A stretch of DNA of 64,000 nucleotides, from contig JABTUN010000004.1 of NCBI GenBank assembly GCA_015075365.1, forward strand, positions 62,001 to 126,000, written 5' to 3'. Origin of the DNA: Verrucomicrobiaceae bacterium (GTDB lineage: Bacteria > Verrucomicrobiota > Verrucomicrobiia > Verrucomicrobiales > Verrucomicrobiaceae). The translations under genes were made by a program, and so were the position numbers. The stretch's first letter is position 1; every line of letters begins with the position of its first letter. The notes below the pieces were generated by a model. It worked only from the letters and a program-made list of their open reading frames with translations, was not told the DNA's origin and did no database searches. Below are positions 32,478-41,185 of this stretch, piece by piece.

Positions 32478-35054
32478 ATGAGCCTGCCTGAAATCGCCGG
32501 ACATGAACTCCAGGACCTCGTGGGCAGCGGGCGCTGTGGAGCGGTTTACCGGGCCTCCGCCGGCACGGGAAAGGCATGCGCGGTGAAGGTGTTCAGTTCG
32601 ATGGCGATCAACCGCAAGGCCTTGGGCGCGGCGATGCGCGCGCTGCAAAGCATGCCGCACCACCGCGGCGTGCTGCCAGTAGAGGCGTTCAGCTTTGAAA
32701 AGAGCCCGTACTACTGCGTGATGCCGCTGGTCGGCGTGATGACCAAGGACAGCGCCGGCCGCCGCCTGTGGCAGACTCCCACGCTGGAGTCCGCCTGTCA
32801 TGGTCTGCCGGTGGACCAGGCCTGGCGGCATGTCTATGAGTTGGCGGACGCGCTGGCCTGGCTGCACAAGCACGGGCTTCCGCACGGCAATCTGCGTCCG
32901 TCCAATGTCCTGCTCGAGGATGACGCGGAGTCCTCCATCCGCCTCACGGACATCGCGCAGGGCTGGGTGGGCGGCATTCATCACCTGGAGCTCACGGATC
33001 ACTTTGTGCATCTGTGCCCGGACCAGATCGAGAATCCGGATGGAGTTTTTGCCGGCTACGGCCCGTCATGGGATGTGTATGCCTTTGGTGTGCTGGCCTA
33101 TCGGCTGCTCACCGGCGTGCTGCCGCGCGCCGCCCAGGCGTGGGAGGAGCAGCTGGCGGTCGCAGGCCAGCAGGCTGCCTCCGGGCTGCCCTTCCAGATC
33201 AACGGACCTGCCATCATTGCCGCCGTGCGCGCCCAGCCGCGCATCATCTGGCCCCACGCGGCCCAGTCGAAGTGGGAGGAGCGCCGGCGCAACATCATCG
33301 AGCGCGCGCTCGACCTGAACTCCGCCGCGCGCTGGTCCGACATGCGCGAGGTCGTGCGCGAGTTTGAGATCCTGGAGAGCGACTACCTGCTGGAAGAGTC
33401 CCGCGAGCAAACCGTGGCGGAGCGCGTCAAGCAGGCGAAAAAGGTGCTCACCCTGCAGGCCACCTCCGTCGTCCTGCTCAGCGCGCTGCTCCTGGCCACG
33501 ATCTACGCCTTCATCACCCTGCGCCGCGCGCAGAAGGCCGAATACACAATCAACAACATCAACGCCGCTCACAAGGTGCAGATTGACGCGCGTGAGGCGC
33601 GCATCGCCACGCTGACGAGCGAGCGGGACATCTCGCGCGCGGCCAAGGCCGTCGCGGACTCGAACTTGCAGCACTCGCAGAACGCGGTGGACCAGTTTTT
33701 GACCCAACTGCTGCAAACGCCCACCGGCAACGAGATGGAGGCCGAGTTCTCCCGCGAGCGCCTGCACGAGGCGCTGGACTTCTGCATGCAGGGCCTGCCC
33801 GCCCTCGAGGCCGCTCCGGATCTGGGCGTGGAGCGCCTGCGCGCCTATGGAAACATCGGCCAGATCCATGTCCGCCTGCGCGATACCCCGAAAGCCGTCA
33901 CTTACCTGTCCAAGGCGCGCGAGCAGGCTGCTGAGCTGGTCAAAACCGTCAAGGAAGGCAGCCAGATCCCCCTCTATCAGCAGTGGCTGGGCCGTTACAG
34001 CCTCATGCTCTCCGAGATTCGCACGCGTGAGGGCCGCCACTCGGAATCCCTCTCCCTGTTGCGGGATGCCACGGCCAATCTCGATGCCGGCCTGGCCGCC
34101 GACCCGAAAAACCGCCTCGCGCGCAACGAAAGCGCGCGTGCGTGGCTGGAATTTGGCCTGCGCAGCCTGCGCAATGGTGACACGACCGATGCGGAGTCCG
34201 CGTTTGCGCGCATCCCCTCCGTGCTGGACCCCCAAGTCATCGGCAAGGACCTCATCAATGACGAGAAGTTCATCCTCGCCCGCGCCAAGTTCGCCAAAGG
34301 CCTTTCTCAGCGCGACGCCGGCAAGGCCGAGGAGGCGCTCAACACGCTCATCGACAGCGTGAAGGACATGGGAGAGCTCGTCCTGGGCAGCAGCCCGCGC
34401 AATCAGGACCAGGCCTTGCTGCTCGCCGAGGCCTACACCGAGCTCGCCGAGTTGATCTCCCGCCATTTCAGCGGTGCGGACGCCCGCGAGGCGCATAACC
34501 AGGCCGTGCCGATCCTGCTGGAACTCAACCGCCTGCTCCCCGACTGGGCGGAGGTCAAATACCTCCTCGCGCGCAACTACGGTGCTCTCGCCGCGCTCTC
34601 GCGCGACGCCGGCCAGCCCGCTGAGGCCAGCAAGAAGAAGCAGGACGCCATCCTGCTGGTGAACGAGATCCTCGCTGACGACAAGACGAACGCGCGCTAC
34701 CAGTTCCTGCTCGCCCGGCTGCGCGGCGAATATGCGGAAATCGTGGCGGACATGGGCAAGCCCTCCACCGCGTTGCCCATTGCCAAACAGGCGGTCGAGG
34801 CGCTGCAAACGCTCATCGCCGGGCAGACGGACACCAAGCTCACCCCGGAGCGCAGGATGTGGGAGGCCCAGCTCGCGCAGTTGCACGGCATCCTCGGGCA
34901 CACCAGCGAGGCCGCGGGGCAGAAACCGGCCGCCAAGGAGGCGTTCAAGAGTGCTGTGGCCATCTGGGAGCGGCTTGCCGCCGCATCCGCCAACGACGAG
35001 GTCGTGCAGACCGCGCTTACCTGGAGCAAGGAGCGTCTTGCGAAGCTCAAATGA
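32478..35054 (+). CDS. Membrane protein kinase-like (pseudokinase) with TPR-like tail
   Basis: The 858-aa protein has an N-terminal Ser/Thr-kinase fold (about 5-300): G-loop GSGRCGAVY (16-24) and Lys37 (ACAVKVF). The catalytic HRD is HGN (LPHGNLRPSN, 136-138) and DFG is TDIAQG (D158 kept). Loss of the catalytic-loop Asp predicts weak or no phosphotransfer, hence pseudokinase. One membrane helix lies at about 327-350 (SVVLLSALLLATIYAFITL). A coiled coil follows (about 360-405), then TPR-like helical repeats to the end. Its stop overlaps the sufE start (ATGA). Confidence 0.88.
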   Translation: MSLPEIAGHELQDLVGSGRCGAVYRASAGTGKACAVKVFSSMAINRKALGAAMRALQSMPHHRGVLPVEAFSFEKSPYYCVMPLVGVMTKDSAGRRLWQTPTLESACHGLPVDQAWRHVYELADALAWLHKHGLPHGNLRPSNVLLEDDAESSIRLTDIAQGWVGGIHHLELTDHFVHLCPDQIENPDGVFAGYGPSWDVYAFGVLAYRLLTGVLPRAAQAWEEQLAVAGQQAASGLPFQINGPAIIAAVRAQPRIIWPHAAQSKWEERRRNIIERALDLNSAARWSDMREVVREFEILESDYLLEESREQTVAERVKQAKKVLTLQATSVVLLSALLLATIYAFITLRRAQKAEYTINNINAAHKVQIDAREARIATLTSERDISRAAKAVADSNLQHSQNAVDQFLTQLLQTPTGNEMEAEFSRERLHEALDFCMQGLPALEAAPDLGVERLRAYGNIGQIHVRLRDTPKAVTYLSKAREQAAELVKTVKEGSQIPLYQQWLGRYSLMLSEIRTREGRHSESLSLLRDATANLDAGLAADPKNRLARNESARAWLEFGLRSLRNGDTTDAESAFARIPSVLDPQVIGKDLINDEKFILARAKFAKGLSQRDAGKAEEALNTLIDSVKDMGELVLGSSPRNQDQALLLAEAYTELAELISRHFSGADAREAHNQAVPILLELNRLLPDWAEVKYLLARNYGALAALSRDAGQPAEASKKKQDAILLVNEILADDKTNARYQFLLARLRGEYAEIVADMGKPSTALPIAKQAVEALQTLIAGQTDTKLTPERRMWEAQLAQLHGILGHTSEAAGQKPAAKEAFKSAVAIWERLAAASANDEVVQTALTWSKERLAKLK

Positions 35055-35467
35055 GCCTGGCGGAGAAACAACGCGGGCTGATCGAGGATCTGAACCTCAT
35101 TCCCGACATCCAGGAACGCCTCGGCGCGCTCACCGCCTATGCCGCGCGCATGAAATATGATCCGGCGCGTCAAACGGATGACAAACTCGTGCCGGGCTGT
35201 GTCTCGCGCGTCTGGCTGCACGGCGAGTTGCTGGATGGGACCACGCGCTTCGTCTGCGAGGCGGATTCCCCGATGGTGAAGGCGCTGGCTGCCGTCCTGT
35301 GTGATTTGTACACGGGTGCCACGCCGGCCGAGGTCGTCGAAACCGAGCCGGAAATTTGGACCGCCTGCCAGTTCACCAAAATGCTCTCCCCCACGCGCCT
35401 CAACGGCCTCGCCAGCGTGCGGCGGCGGATTCACGATCTGGCGCTTCAATGGCGCGCTGCTGAGTGA
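35051..35467 (+). CDS. sufE: SufE-type sulfur acceptor protein
   Basis: The 138-aa protein starts at ATG 35051, overlapping the kinase-like gene's stop. It has the SufE fold, with LVPGCVSRVWLHGELLDGTT, where the Cys accepts persulfide from a cysteine desulfurase for Fe-S cluster assembly. DADSP-like and SPTRLNGL segments also match. Pairing with a kinase-like gene is unusual; sufS and sufBCD are not in the window. Confidence 0.9.
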   Translation: MSLAEKQRGLIEDLNLIPDIQERLGALTAYAARMKYDPARQTDDKLVPGCVSRVWLHGELLDGTTRFVCEADSPMVKALAAVLCDLYTGATPAEVVETEPEIWTACQFTKMLSPTRLNGLASVRRRIHDLALQWRAAE

Positions 35468-35570
35468 TGCGGGCATGCCTGTCCGCATCCGCGTCTTTCG
35501 ACCTTGCGGGATTGGACACACTCTTTGCCGGCATGAACGTCCTCAAGGCGCCGTTTCAACTCTTTCCACC

Positions 35571-37748
35571 ATGAAGTTCCTCCTGACCGCCTTCACCGTC
35601 CTGCTCGGCGCTTTCGCGTCCGCGGCGGACCGCCCGAACATTGTTTTTTTCCTCACCGATGACCAGACCTCCAGCTCGCTCGGCTGCTACGGCCATCCGC
35701 TGGCGCAGACACCGAATCTCGACTCCCTCGCCGCGCGGGGCACACGCTTTCAGAACGCCTTCGTCAGCCATTCCATCTGCTGGGTCAGCCGCACCACCAC
35801 CCTGACCGGCCTCATCGGCCGCAGCCATGGGACAAAGGAGGAGCCGGAGCACCTCACAGCAGAAAATGCGCGGGCGTTTTACACCGATCTGCTTCGCCAG
35901 GCGGGCTACCGCACCGGCCACTACGGCAAATGGCACACCAAGCTGCCGAAGGGCAGCAAGCCGGCGGATCATTTCGATGTGTTCGAGGACATTGGCCGCA
36001 ATCCCTTCTTCAAAAAGCTGCCGGACGGCTCGCTGCGGCATGAGACGGACCTCATCGTGGATCGAGGCATTGAGTTCGTGAAGCAGCAGCCGAAGGACCG
36101 GCCTTTCGCGCTCAACATGTGGTTCAACGCCTGCCATGCCGAGGACGCCGACCGCCGCCCCGGCCTGCACTTCGCCTGGCCGGAGTCCGCGAACGGATTG
36201 TATGCCGACCAGGAGATGTACCGCCCGCGTCTCGATGATCCGGCCATTTTTGAGGCGCTGCCGGACTTTTTCAAAACCAGCATCACCCGCGAGCGCTACT
36301 TCTGGCGCTGGAACACGCCGGAGAAGTATCAGACGAACATGCGCGCCTACCTGCGCCAGGTCACCGGCATTGACAACGCCATCGGCCGCTTCCTCAAGGC
36401 GCTCGAAGAAGCCGGACTCGCGGACAACACCATCGTCGTCTATTCCGCCGACAACGGCTACCACATGGCCAACCGCGGCCTCACCGGCAAATGGTCGCAC
36501 TTTGAGGAATCCCTGCGGGTGCCGCTCATCATCGCCGACCCGCGTGTGGAAAAGACACAGCGCGGCAAGGTGAGCGAGGCCGCCGCGCTGAATGTGGACC
36601 TGCCCGCTTCCTTCCTCGACTGGGCGGGCGTGCCCGTGCCCGCGGCCTATCACGGCCGCAGCCTCAAACCGCTGGTCGAAAGCGCCAGGCCCGCCGGTTG
36701 GCGCACGGAGACGTTTCACGAGCACTTCGCCGTGCGGAACCGCATCCCCCCTTACGAAGGCGTGCGCACGGAGCGCTTCAAGTATGCGCGCTACTTCGAC
36801 CACAATTACGAATACCTGCACGACCTGCAAAGCGATCCCGACGAGCTGAAAAACCTCGCCAGCGATCCCGCGCACGCCGGCACGCTGAAAAAGCTGCGCC
36901 AGCGCACGGATGAGCTTGTCGCCCAATACGGCGGTCCGCTGCCGCCCATGAGAGGCGAGTTTGAAAAGTCCACCGATGCTCATCCCGTTGCCAGCGCGGC
37001 CGTTTCCGTGAAGCCGGGACCGGATGGCTGGGTGAATCTCTTCAACGGCAGAAACCTCAACGGCTGGGACGGTGATCCGCAGTACTGGTCCGTCGAGGAT
37101 GGCGCCATCACCGGCAAAACCGACGGCACGCTGAAGATGAACCGTTTCCTCACCTGGAAAGGCTCCACCATCCGCAATTTCGACCTGCGCGTGAAGGTGA
37201 AGGTCACCGCCGGCGGCAACAGCGGCCTGCAATATCGCGGCGCCATGCTGCCCGAAGTCGGGCTGGACATCGTCAGCGGCTACCAGTGCGACATCGTGGC
37301 GAACAACCCGGACTACAACGGCATGCTCTATGAGGAGCGCGGCCGCCGCATCCTCTCGCACACCGGGGAGAAGGTCATCGTCGCGCCGGACGGCAGGCCG
37401 TGGATCGTTGGAAAGATGGAGGTCAGGCAGTTCGCGCCGGATGAATGGCACGACTACCGCGTGCTCGTGCGAGGCAATCATCACCAGCACTGGATTGACG
37501 GCCACATGACCGCCGACCTCATGGACTTCGACGAAAAAGGCCGCTCGCTCGACGGCGTGCTTGGCGTGCAGGTGCATGTCGGCCCTGCGATGAAGATCCA
37601 GTTCAAGGATTTCAAAATCCAGCACCTGCCTGATGACCTGCCGCTGCTGAAATTTGAGGATCATCCCATTCCCGCCGGCTCACCCGGTGTAAAACCGCAG
37701 GGCAAGCTGCCCAAAGACTGGCAGACGCCCGTGTATGGCGGGAAGTGA
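35571..37748 (+). CDS. Secreted sulfatase fused to a DUF1080 (LamG-like) domain
   Basis: The 725-aa protein has a signal peptide (1-19). The sulfatase domain (about 20-460) has FFLTDDQ, GCYGHPLAQTPNLDSLAARG, a cysteine site ICWVSR (C70), GYRTGHYGKWH and VYSADNGYHMANRGLTGKW. The standard site is C-x-P-x-R, so Pro is replaced by Val here. The C-terminal domain (about 490-700) has WVNLFNGRNLNGWDGD and GGNSGLQYRG, typical of DUF1080 (3-keto-disaccharide hydrolase / glycan-binding). A fusion of both suggests attack on a sulfated polysaccharide. Confidence 0.9.
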   Translation: MKFLLTAFTVLLGAFASAADRPNIVFFLTDDQTSSSLGCYGHPLAQTPNLDSLAARGTRFQNAFVSHSICWVSRTTTLTGLIGRSHGTKEEPEHLTAENARAFYTDLLRQAGYRTGHYGKWHTKLPKGSKPADHFDVFEDIGRNPFFKKLPDGSLRHETDLIVDRGIEFVKQQPKDRPFALNMWFNACHAEDADRRPGLHFAWPESANGLYADQEMYRPRLDDPAIFEALPDFFKTSITRERYFWRWNTPEKYQTNMRAYLRQVTGIDNAIGRFLKALEEAGLADNTIVVYSADNGYHMANRGLTGKWSHFEESLRVPLIIADPRVEKTQRGKVSEAAALNVDLPASFLDWAGVPVPAAYHGRSLKPLVESARPAGWRTETFHEHFAVRNRIPPYEGVRTERFKYARYFDHNYEYLHDLQSDPDELKNLASDPAHAGTLKKLRQRTDELVAQYGGPLPPMRGEFEKSTDAHPVASAAVSVKPGPDGWVNLFNGRNLNGWDGDPQYWSVEDGAITGKTDGTLKMNRFLTWKGSTIRNFDLRVKVKVTAGGNSGLQYRGAMLPEVGLDIVSGYQCDIVANNPDYNGMLYEERGRRILSHTGEKVIVAPDGRPWIVGKMEVRQFAPDEWHDYRVLVRGNHHQHWIDGHMTADLMDFDEKGRSLDGVLGVQVHVGPAMKIQFKDFKIQHLPDDLPLLKFEDHPIPAGSPGVKPQGKLPKDWQTPVYGGK

Positions 37749-37782
37749 TTGTTCGCTGTCCTGGCTCATCCGTTCCGGTCAC

Positions 37783-37815
37783 AAAAAAAGAAGCCCGGGG
37801 AGCGCCCCGGGCTTC
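37783..37815 (-). terminator. Terminator for the Gfo/Idh/MocA gene
   Basis: On the minus strand an 11-bp stem GAAGCCCGGGG / CCCCGGGCTTC (37805-37815 and 37790-37800) with a 4-base loop is followed by seven T (37783-37789). It lies between the convergent sulfatase and oxidoreductase genes. Confidence 0.93.
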
Positions 37816-37833
37816 GATTCATGACTCGCGCGA

Positions 37834-38997
37834 TCACACGTCGAGCTTCGTCCACGCGGCGTTTTTCTTCGAGGAGGCCACCACGGCCTCGATGAAGGCC
37901 ATGCCGCGGACGCCGTCCTCGATTTTCGGGAAGTCGTTCGCCGGGTCGTCCTTGGAGACCTTGGTCTTGGAAAGACGTGCACGGATGGCGTTGGCGAAGT
38001 TCTTGTAGATGTTCGCGAAAGCTTCGAGGTACCCTTCCGGATGCGCCGGCGGGGTGCGTGTGGCGGCGGCGGCGTTTTTGCCGAGGTAGCCGTTCGCGGT
38101 GCGATAGACCTGCATCGGCTGGTCCAGCCACTTCACGAGCATCGTATTCGGCTCCTTCTGATGCCACTCGATGCCGCCGAGTTCGCCATAGACGCGGATG
38201 TTGAGGTTGTTTTCCTCGCCCACGCTGATCTGGGAGCTGTGCAGGATGCCCTTCGCGCCGTTGGAGAAGCGCAGCAGCACGTTCACGTCGTCGTCAAGCT
38301 TGCGGCCTTTCACAAAGGCGGTGATGTCCGCGGCCAGTTCCTTGATCTTCAAGCCGGTGATGTATTCGGCCAGGTTTTCGGCGTGTGTGCCGATGTCGCC
38401 CACGCAGCCGCCCGCGCCGCTCTTTTTCGGGTCGGTGCGCCAGGAGGCCTGCTTCTGGCCGCTTTCCTCCAGGCGCGTGGCCAGCCATCCCTGCGGATAC
38501 TCGACCACGACTTTGCGGATCTTGCCCAGCTTGCCTTCTTTGATCATGTCACGCGCCTGTTTGACGAGCGGATAGCCGGTGTAGTTGTGGGTGAGGCCGT
38601 AGATCAGGCCGCTTTTCTTTACGATGGCGCCCAGTTCCTTCGCCTCCTTCAGGTTGAAGGTGGCGGGTTTGTCGCTGAGCACATGGAAGCCGTTTTCCAG
38701 CGCCATTTTCGCCGGCGGGAAGTGCATATGGTTCGGCGTCACGATGGCGATGAAGTCCATGCGCTGGTCCGCGGGCAGGGCCGCCTCCGCCTTGATCATC
38801 TCCTGGTAGGAGCCGTAGCAGCGCTCCGGCGGGAGGAAGAGATCCGCGCCGCTGGCCTTCGACTTTTCGGGATCAGAGGAGAAGGCGCCGCAGACGAGTT
38901 CGATCTGCTGGTCCATCGCGGCGGCGATGCGATGCACCGCGCCGATGAAGGCGCCGCGACCGCCGCCGACCATGCCATAACGAATTTTCCGGCTCAT
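37834..38997 (-). CDS. Gfo/Idh/MocA-family oxidoreductase
   Basis: The 387-aa protein starts at ATG 38997 (MSRKIRYGMVGGGRGAF). It has the dinucleotide-binding GMVGGGRGAFIG, the EKP-like motif LSDKPATF (usual EKP replaced by DKP), and GGCVGDIGTHAENL near the active site. Members oxidise or dehydrogenate sugars and cyclitols with NAD(P). No export signal is visible, unlike many PVC members that carry Tat signals. It is convergent with the sulfatase gene, which may indicate a shared carbohydrate pathway. Confidence 0.92.
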   Translation of the reverse strand: MSRKIRYGMVGGGRGAFIGAVHRIAAAMDQQIELVCGAFSSDPEKSKASGADLFLPPERCYGSYQEMIKAEAALPADQRMDFIAIVTPNHMHFPPAKMALENGFHVLSDKPATFNLKEAKELGAIVKKSGLIYGLTHNYTGYPLVKQARDMIKEGKLGKIRKVVVEYPQGWLATRLEESGQKQASWRTDPKKSGAGGCVGDIGTHAENLAEYITGLKIKELAADITAFVKGRKLDDDVNVLLRFSNGAKGILHSSQISVGEENNLNIRVYGELGGIEWHQKEPNTMLVKWLDQPMQVYRTANGYLGKNAAAATRTPPAHPEGYLEAFANIYKNFANAIRARLSKTKVSKDDPANDFPKIEDGVRGMAFIEAVVASSKKNAAWTKLDV

Positions 38998-39083
38998 AAA
39001 GGAGGAGGGTGTGGTTGTTGGATTCGGGGTGAGGGCCGCGAGTGTGCAACAGGCCGTCGGAAAGCGCAAGCACCGCGCCGCGG

Positions 39084-40079
39084 TCACTCGCGCGGTCCCT
39101 CAAACAGCACCCGCAGGTTGTCGATCCCCATGCCTTCCGCGCAGACCTCGGTCAGATTCGCCACCGCGGCGGGAATGTGCTGCTCAAAGTGCGGCTTGCC
39201 CATGTTGCGGCTCAGGTTGGCATAGGCTCCCAGCGCCTGCATGAGACGCTGCGCCGCGCACAGGTAAAAGGTCTCCCGCAGCGCGCCCAGTTCGAGCCCG
39301 CGATGCTCCGCGTAGTAGCGCAGGAGGTGGTTCCGCTCCGTGCGGCCCAGGCTCACATACGGGTCATAGAGCAGGCTGGCCAGATCGTATTCCGCCAGGC
39401 CCGGCCGCAGCCCCTGGTAATCGACAAACCAGGCGTCCTGGCCGCGGATGAGCACATTCTGGCTCTGGAAGTCCCGGTGGACGAGGCAGCGCGGCAGGCG
39501 CGCCAGTTCCCGGCGCAGGCGGCGCAGCGTCTCGTGGGCCGCCTCGTACGATTTGTCGAGAAACTCCCGCCCCAGGAAGCCGCGCACGAAGTGATCGAGG
39601 AAATAGTTCTGCTCCCACTCATACAGCGCCTCGTCGAACTCCGGCTCCAGTTCATCGAGATCCGCGGGGCTCAAGGAGGCCGTGGTGACCGCGTGAATCC
39701 TGGCCACCTCCCGCAGCGTGGCCTCGTAAAGCGGCGCGCGCACCTCCCAGGGTTGTTCGCGGAAGCTGTGCAGGTCCACGCGCCCCAGGTCATCCAGCCA
39801 CACGCACAGGCGCTGCTCGTCAAAGGCGTGGATGCCCGGCACATGCACGCCCAGTTTCGCCAGGCGGCGTGTCGCTGGCACAAACTTCGGGTTGTCCCGC
39901 CGCGCCATCGTATAGACCATGAGGATCATCGGCGCGTGCGCGTTGTTTTCCCAGTTCAACCGGTAGAAATGGCGGTCGGAGCCTCCCTTCAAGATCGGTT
40001 CCACCTCGCACGGCGCGTCCTGCAGCGCGGGAAAGTGCTCGCGGGTCAGGATGAGGAGCGCTTCGTGTTCGGGGGGCAT
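39084..40079 (-). CDS. amgK: AmgK-like N-acetylmuramate/N-acetylglucosamine kinase
   Basis: The 331-aa protein has the aminoglycoside-phosphotransferase-like kinase fold. It has ILKGGSDRHFYRL, catalytic loop LVHRDFQSQNVLI with the HRD Asp, and metal site VDYQGLRPGLAEYDLASLLY. This matches AmgK, which phosphorylates recycled MurNAc or GlcNAc at C1. Its upstream neighbour is a MurU-like nucleotidyltransferase, and that gene pair is the known cell-wall recycling route. The two genes are separated by a 7-bp repeat zone. Confidence 0.85.
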   Translation of the reverse strand: MPPEHEALLILTREHFPALQDAPCEVEPILKGGSDRHFYRLNWENNAHAPMILMVYTMARRDNPKFVPATRRLAKLGVHVPGIHAFDEQRLCVWLDDLGRVDLHSFREQPWEVRAPLYEATLREVARIHAVTTASLSPADLDELEPEFDEALYEWEQNYFLDHFVRGFLGREFLDKSYEAAHETLRRLRRELARLPRCLVHRDFQSQNVLIRGQDAWFVDYQGLRPGLAEYDLASLLYDPYVSLGRTERNHLLRYYAEHRGLELGALRETFYLCAAQRLMQALGAYANLSRNMGKPHFEQHIPAAVANLTEVCAEGMGIDNLRVLFEGPRE

Positions 40080-40088
40080 GAGGTGGAA

Positions 40089-40170
40089 GTTCCAGGTTTT
40101 AGGTTACCAGTTTCAAGTTCCCAACCTTCACGGTGATCCCGCTTCCAGACAACTTGAAACCTGAAACCTG
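40089..40170. repeat. 7-bp repeats in opposed orientations between amgK and murU-like genes
   Basis: Five GTT-starting heptamers run from 40089 to 40123 (GTTCCAG, GTTTTAG, GTTACCA, GTTTCAA, GTTCCCA). The complementary orientation (ACTTGAA, ACCTGAA, ACCTG) lies at 40152-40170. The two arms could pair, for example GTTTCAA with TTGAAAC. This is the same repeat type as at 19281, 46935 and 58086. Confidence 0.72.
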
Positions 40171-40180
40171 CGGCGCGCAG

Positions 40181-41101
40181 TCAAAAATCCACGTCCTCAA
40201 ACGTCCCCGCCGCCGTGATCCCGCCGCGCACGATGCAGCGGGAAAGCCGCGCGCCAGTCACCACGCGCGCGCCGGGCCACAGGATGCACTCCTCCAGTTG
40301 CGCGCCGGCCTCCACCACCGCGCCGGGACCGATCACATTCACCCGCCGCAGCACTGCCTCCGGCGAAACCTGCGCCTCCGGATGCACCGCCGGTCCATGC
40401 ATGCCGTTCAGCGCCGCATGCGCGGCCAGGTACTGCGTGCGGCTGCCCAGATCCCACCACTGGCCCTCGTCCAGCACCACCGCGCCCACTTTCACACCCG
40501 CCCGGATCATGTTCAGGAAAATGGGAATGACGGACTCCACCTTGCCCGGCGTGATCCACTCATGGATTGCCGGCGAGCACGCGTAGATGCCCGTGAAGAG
40601 GTGCGTGCCCTCGTTTCCCGTCTCCAGCTTGTTGCGGATGTCCGTCACGCGGCGGCCCGCCTCGTCATACGCGATGTGCAGCGCCGGACCGCGGCTGCGC
40701 AGGGCCAGCGTGACGATGTTTCCGCTCTCTTCGTGCTCGCGGATCAGCGGCTCCAGCGGCAGATCGGTCAGGATGTCGCCATTGTACACGAGAAACGGCT
40801 TCTCCTGGAGCAAGTCGCGCACATTGGCAATTCCCCCCGCCGTTTCGAGCCGCACGGGTGATTCATGGCGGAACGCCACCGGCATCTCGCGATACATTTT
40901 CTCCGGAAACGCCGCGTCATAGGCCTGCGCCAGATGATGCGTGTTCACCACCAGCCTCCGCACACCCGCCGCGTGCAGATGATCGAACGCGTAGGTGATG
41001 AGCGGGCGGTGGAAGACGGGAATGAGCGGCTTCGGGAGCTGCTCCGTCAGAGGTCGCAGCCGCTCGCCGATGCCCGCGCCTAAAACGAAAGCCTGGGTCA
41101 C
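40181..41101 (-). CDS. murU: MurU-like sugar-1-phosphate nucleotidyltransferase with left-handed beta-helix tail
   Basis: The 306-aa protein has the nucleotidyltransferase signature AFVLGAGIGERLRPLTEQLP-KPL, VYNGDILTDLPLE and GTHLFTGIYACSP. Residues about 225-306 are hexapeptide repeats (AVHPEAQVSPEAV, VIGPGAVVEAGAQLEECILW). Pseudomonas MurU (about 223 aa) makes UDP-MurNAc and lacks such a tail, so this could instead be a GlmU- or GDP-mannose pyrophosphorylase-like enzyme. The amgK neighbour supports MurU. Confidence 0.78.
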   Translation of the reverse strand: MTQAFVLGAGIGERLRPLTEQLPKPLIPVFHRPLITYAFDHLHAAGVRRLVVNTHHLAQAYDAAFPEKMYREMPVAFRHESPVRLETAGGIANVRDLLQEKPFLVYNGDILTDLPLEPLIREHEESGNIVTLALRSRGPALHIAYDEAGRRVTDIRNKLETGNEGTHLFTGIYACSPAIHEWITPGKVESVIPIFLNMIRAGVKVGAVVLDEGQWWDLGSRTQYLAAHAALNGMHGPAVHPEAQVSPEAVLRRVNVIGPGAVVEAGAQLEECILWPGARVVTGARLSRCIVRGGITAAGTFEDVDF

Positions 41102-41185
41102 GCGCCGCCTCTACACAACGCCCGCGCCCATTGCAACCCGCCGCGCGCGGATTGACGCAGGCGCGGCTGGCGCGTAAAAGTGCCC

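Noticed and set aside
35556-37664. A 702-codon minus-strand frame opposite the sulfatase gene
   Set aside because: It is antisense to a gene with clear signal peptide and catalytic motifs, so it is a shadow.
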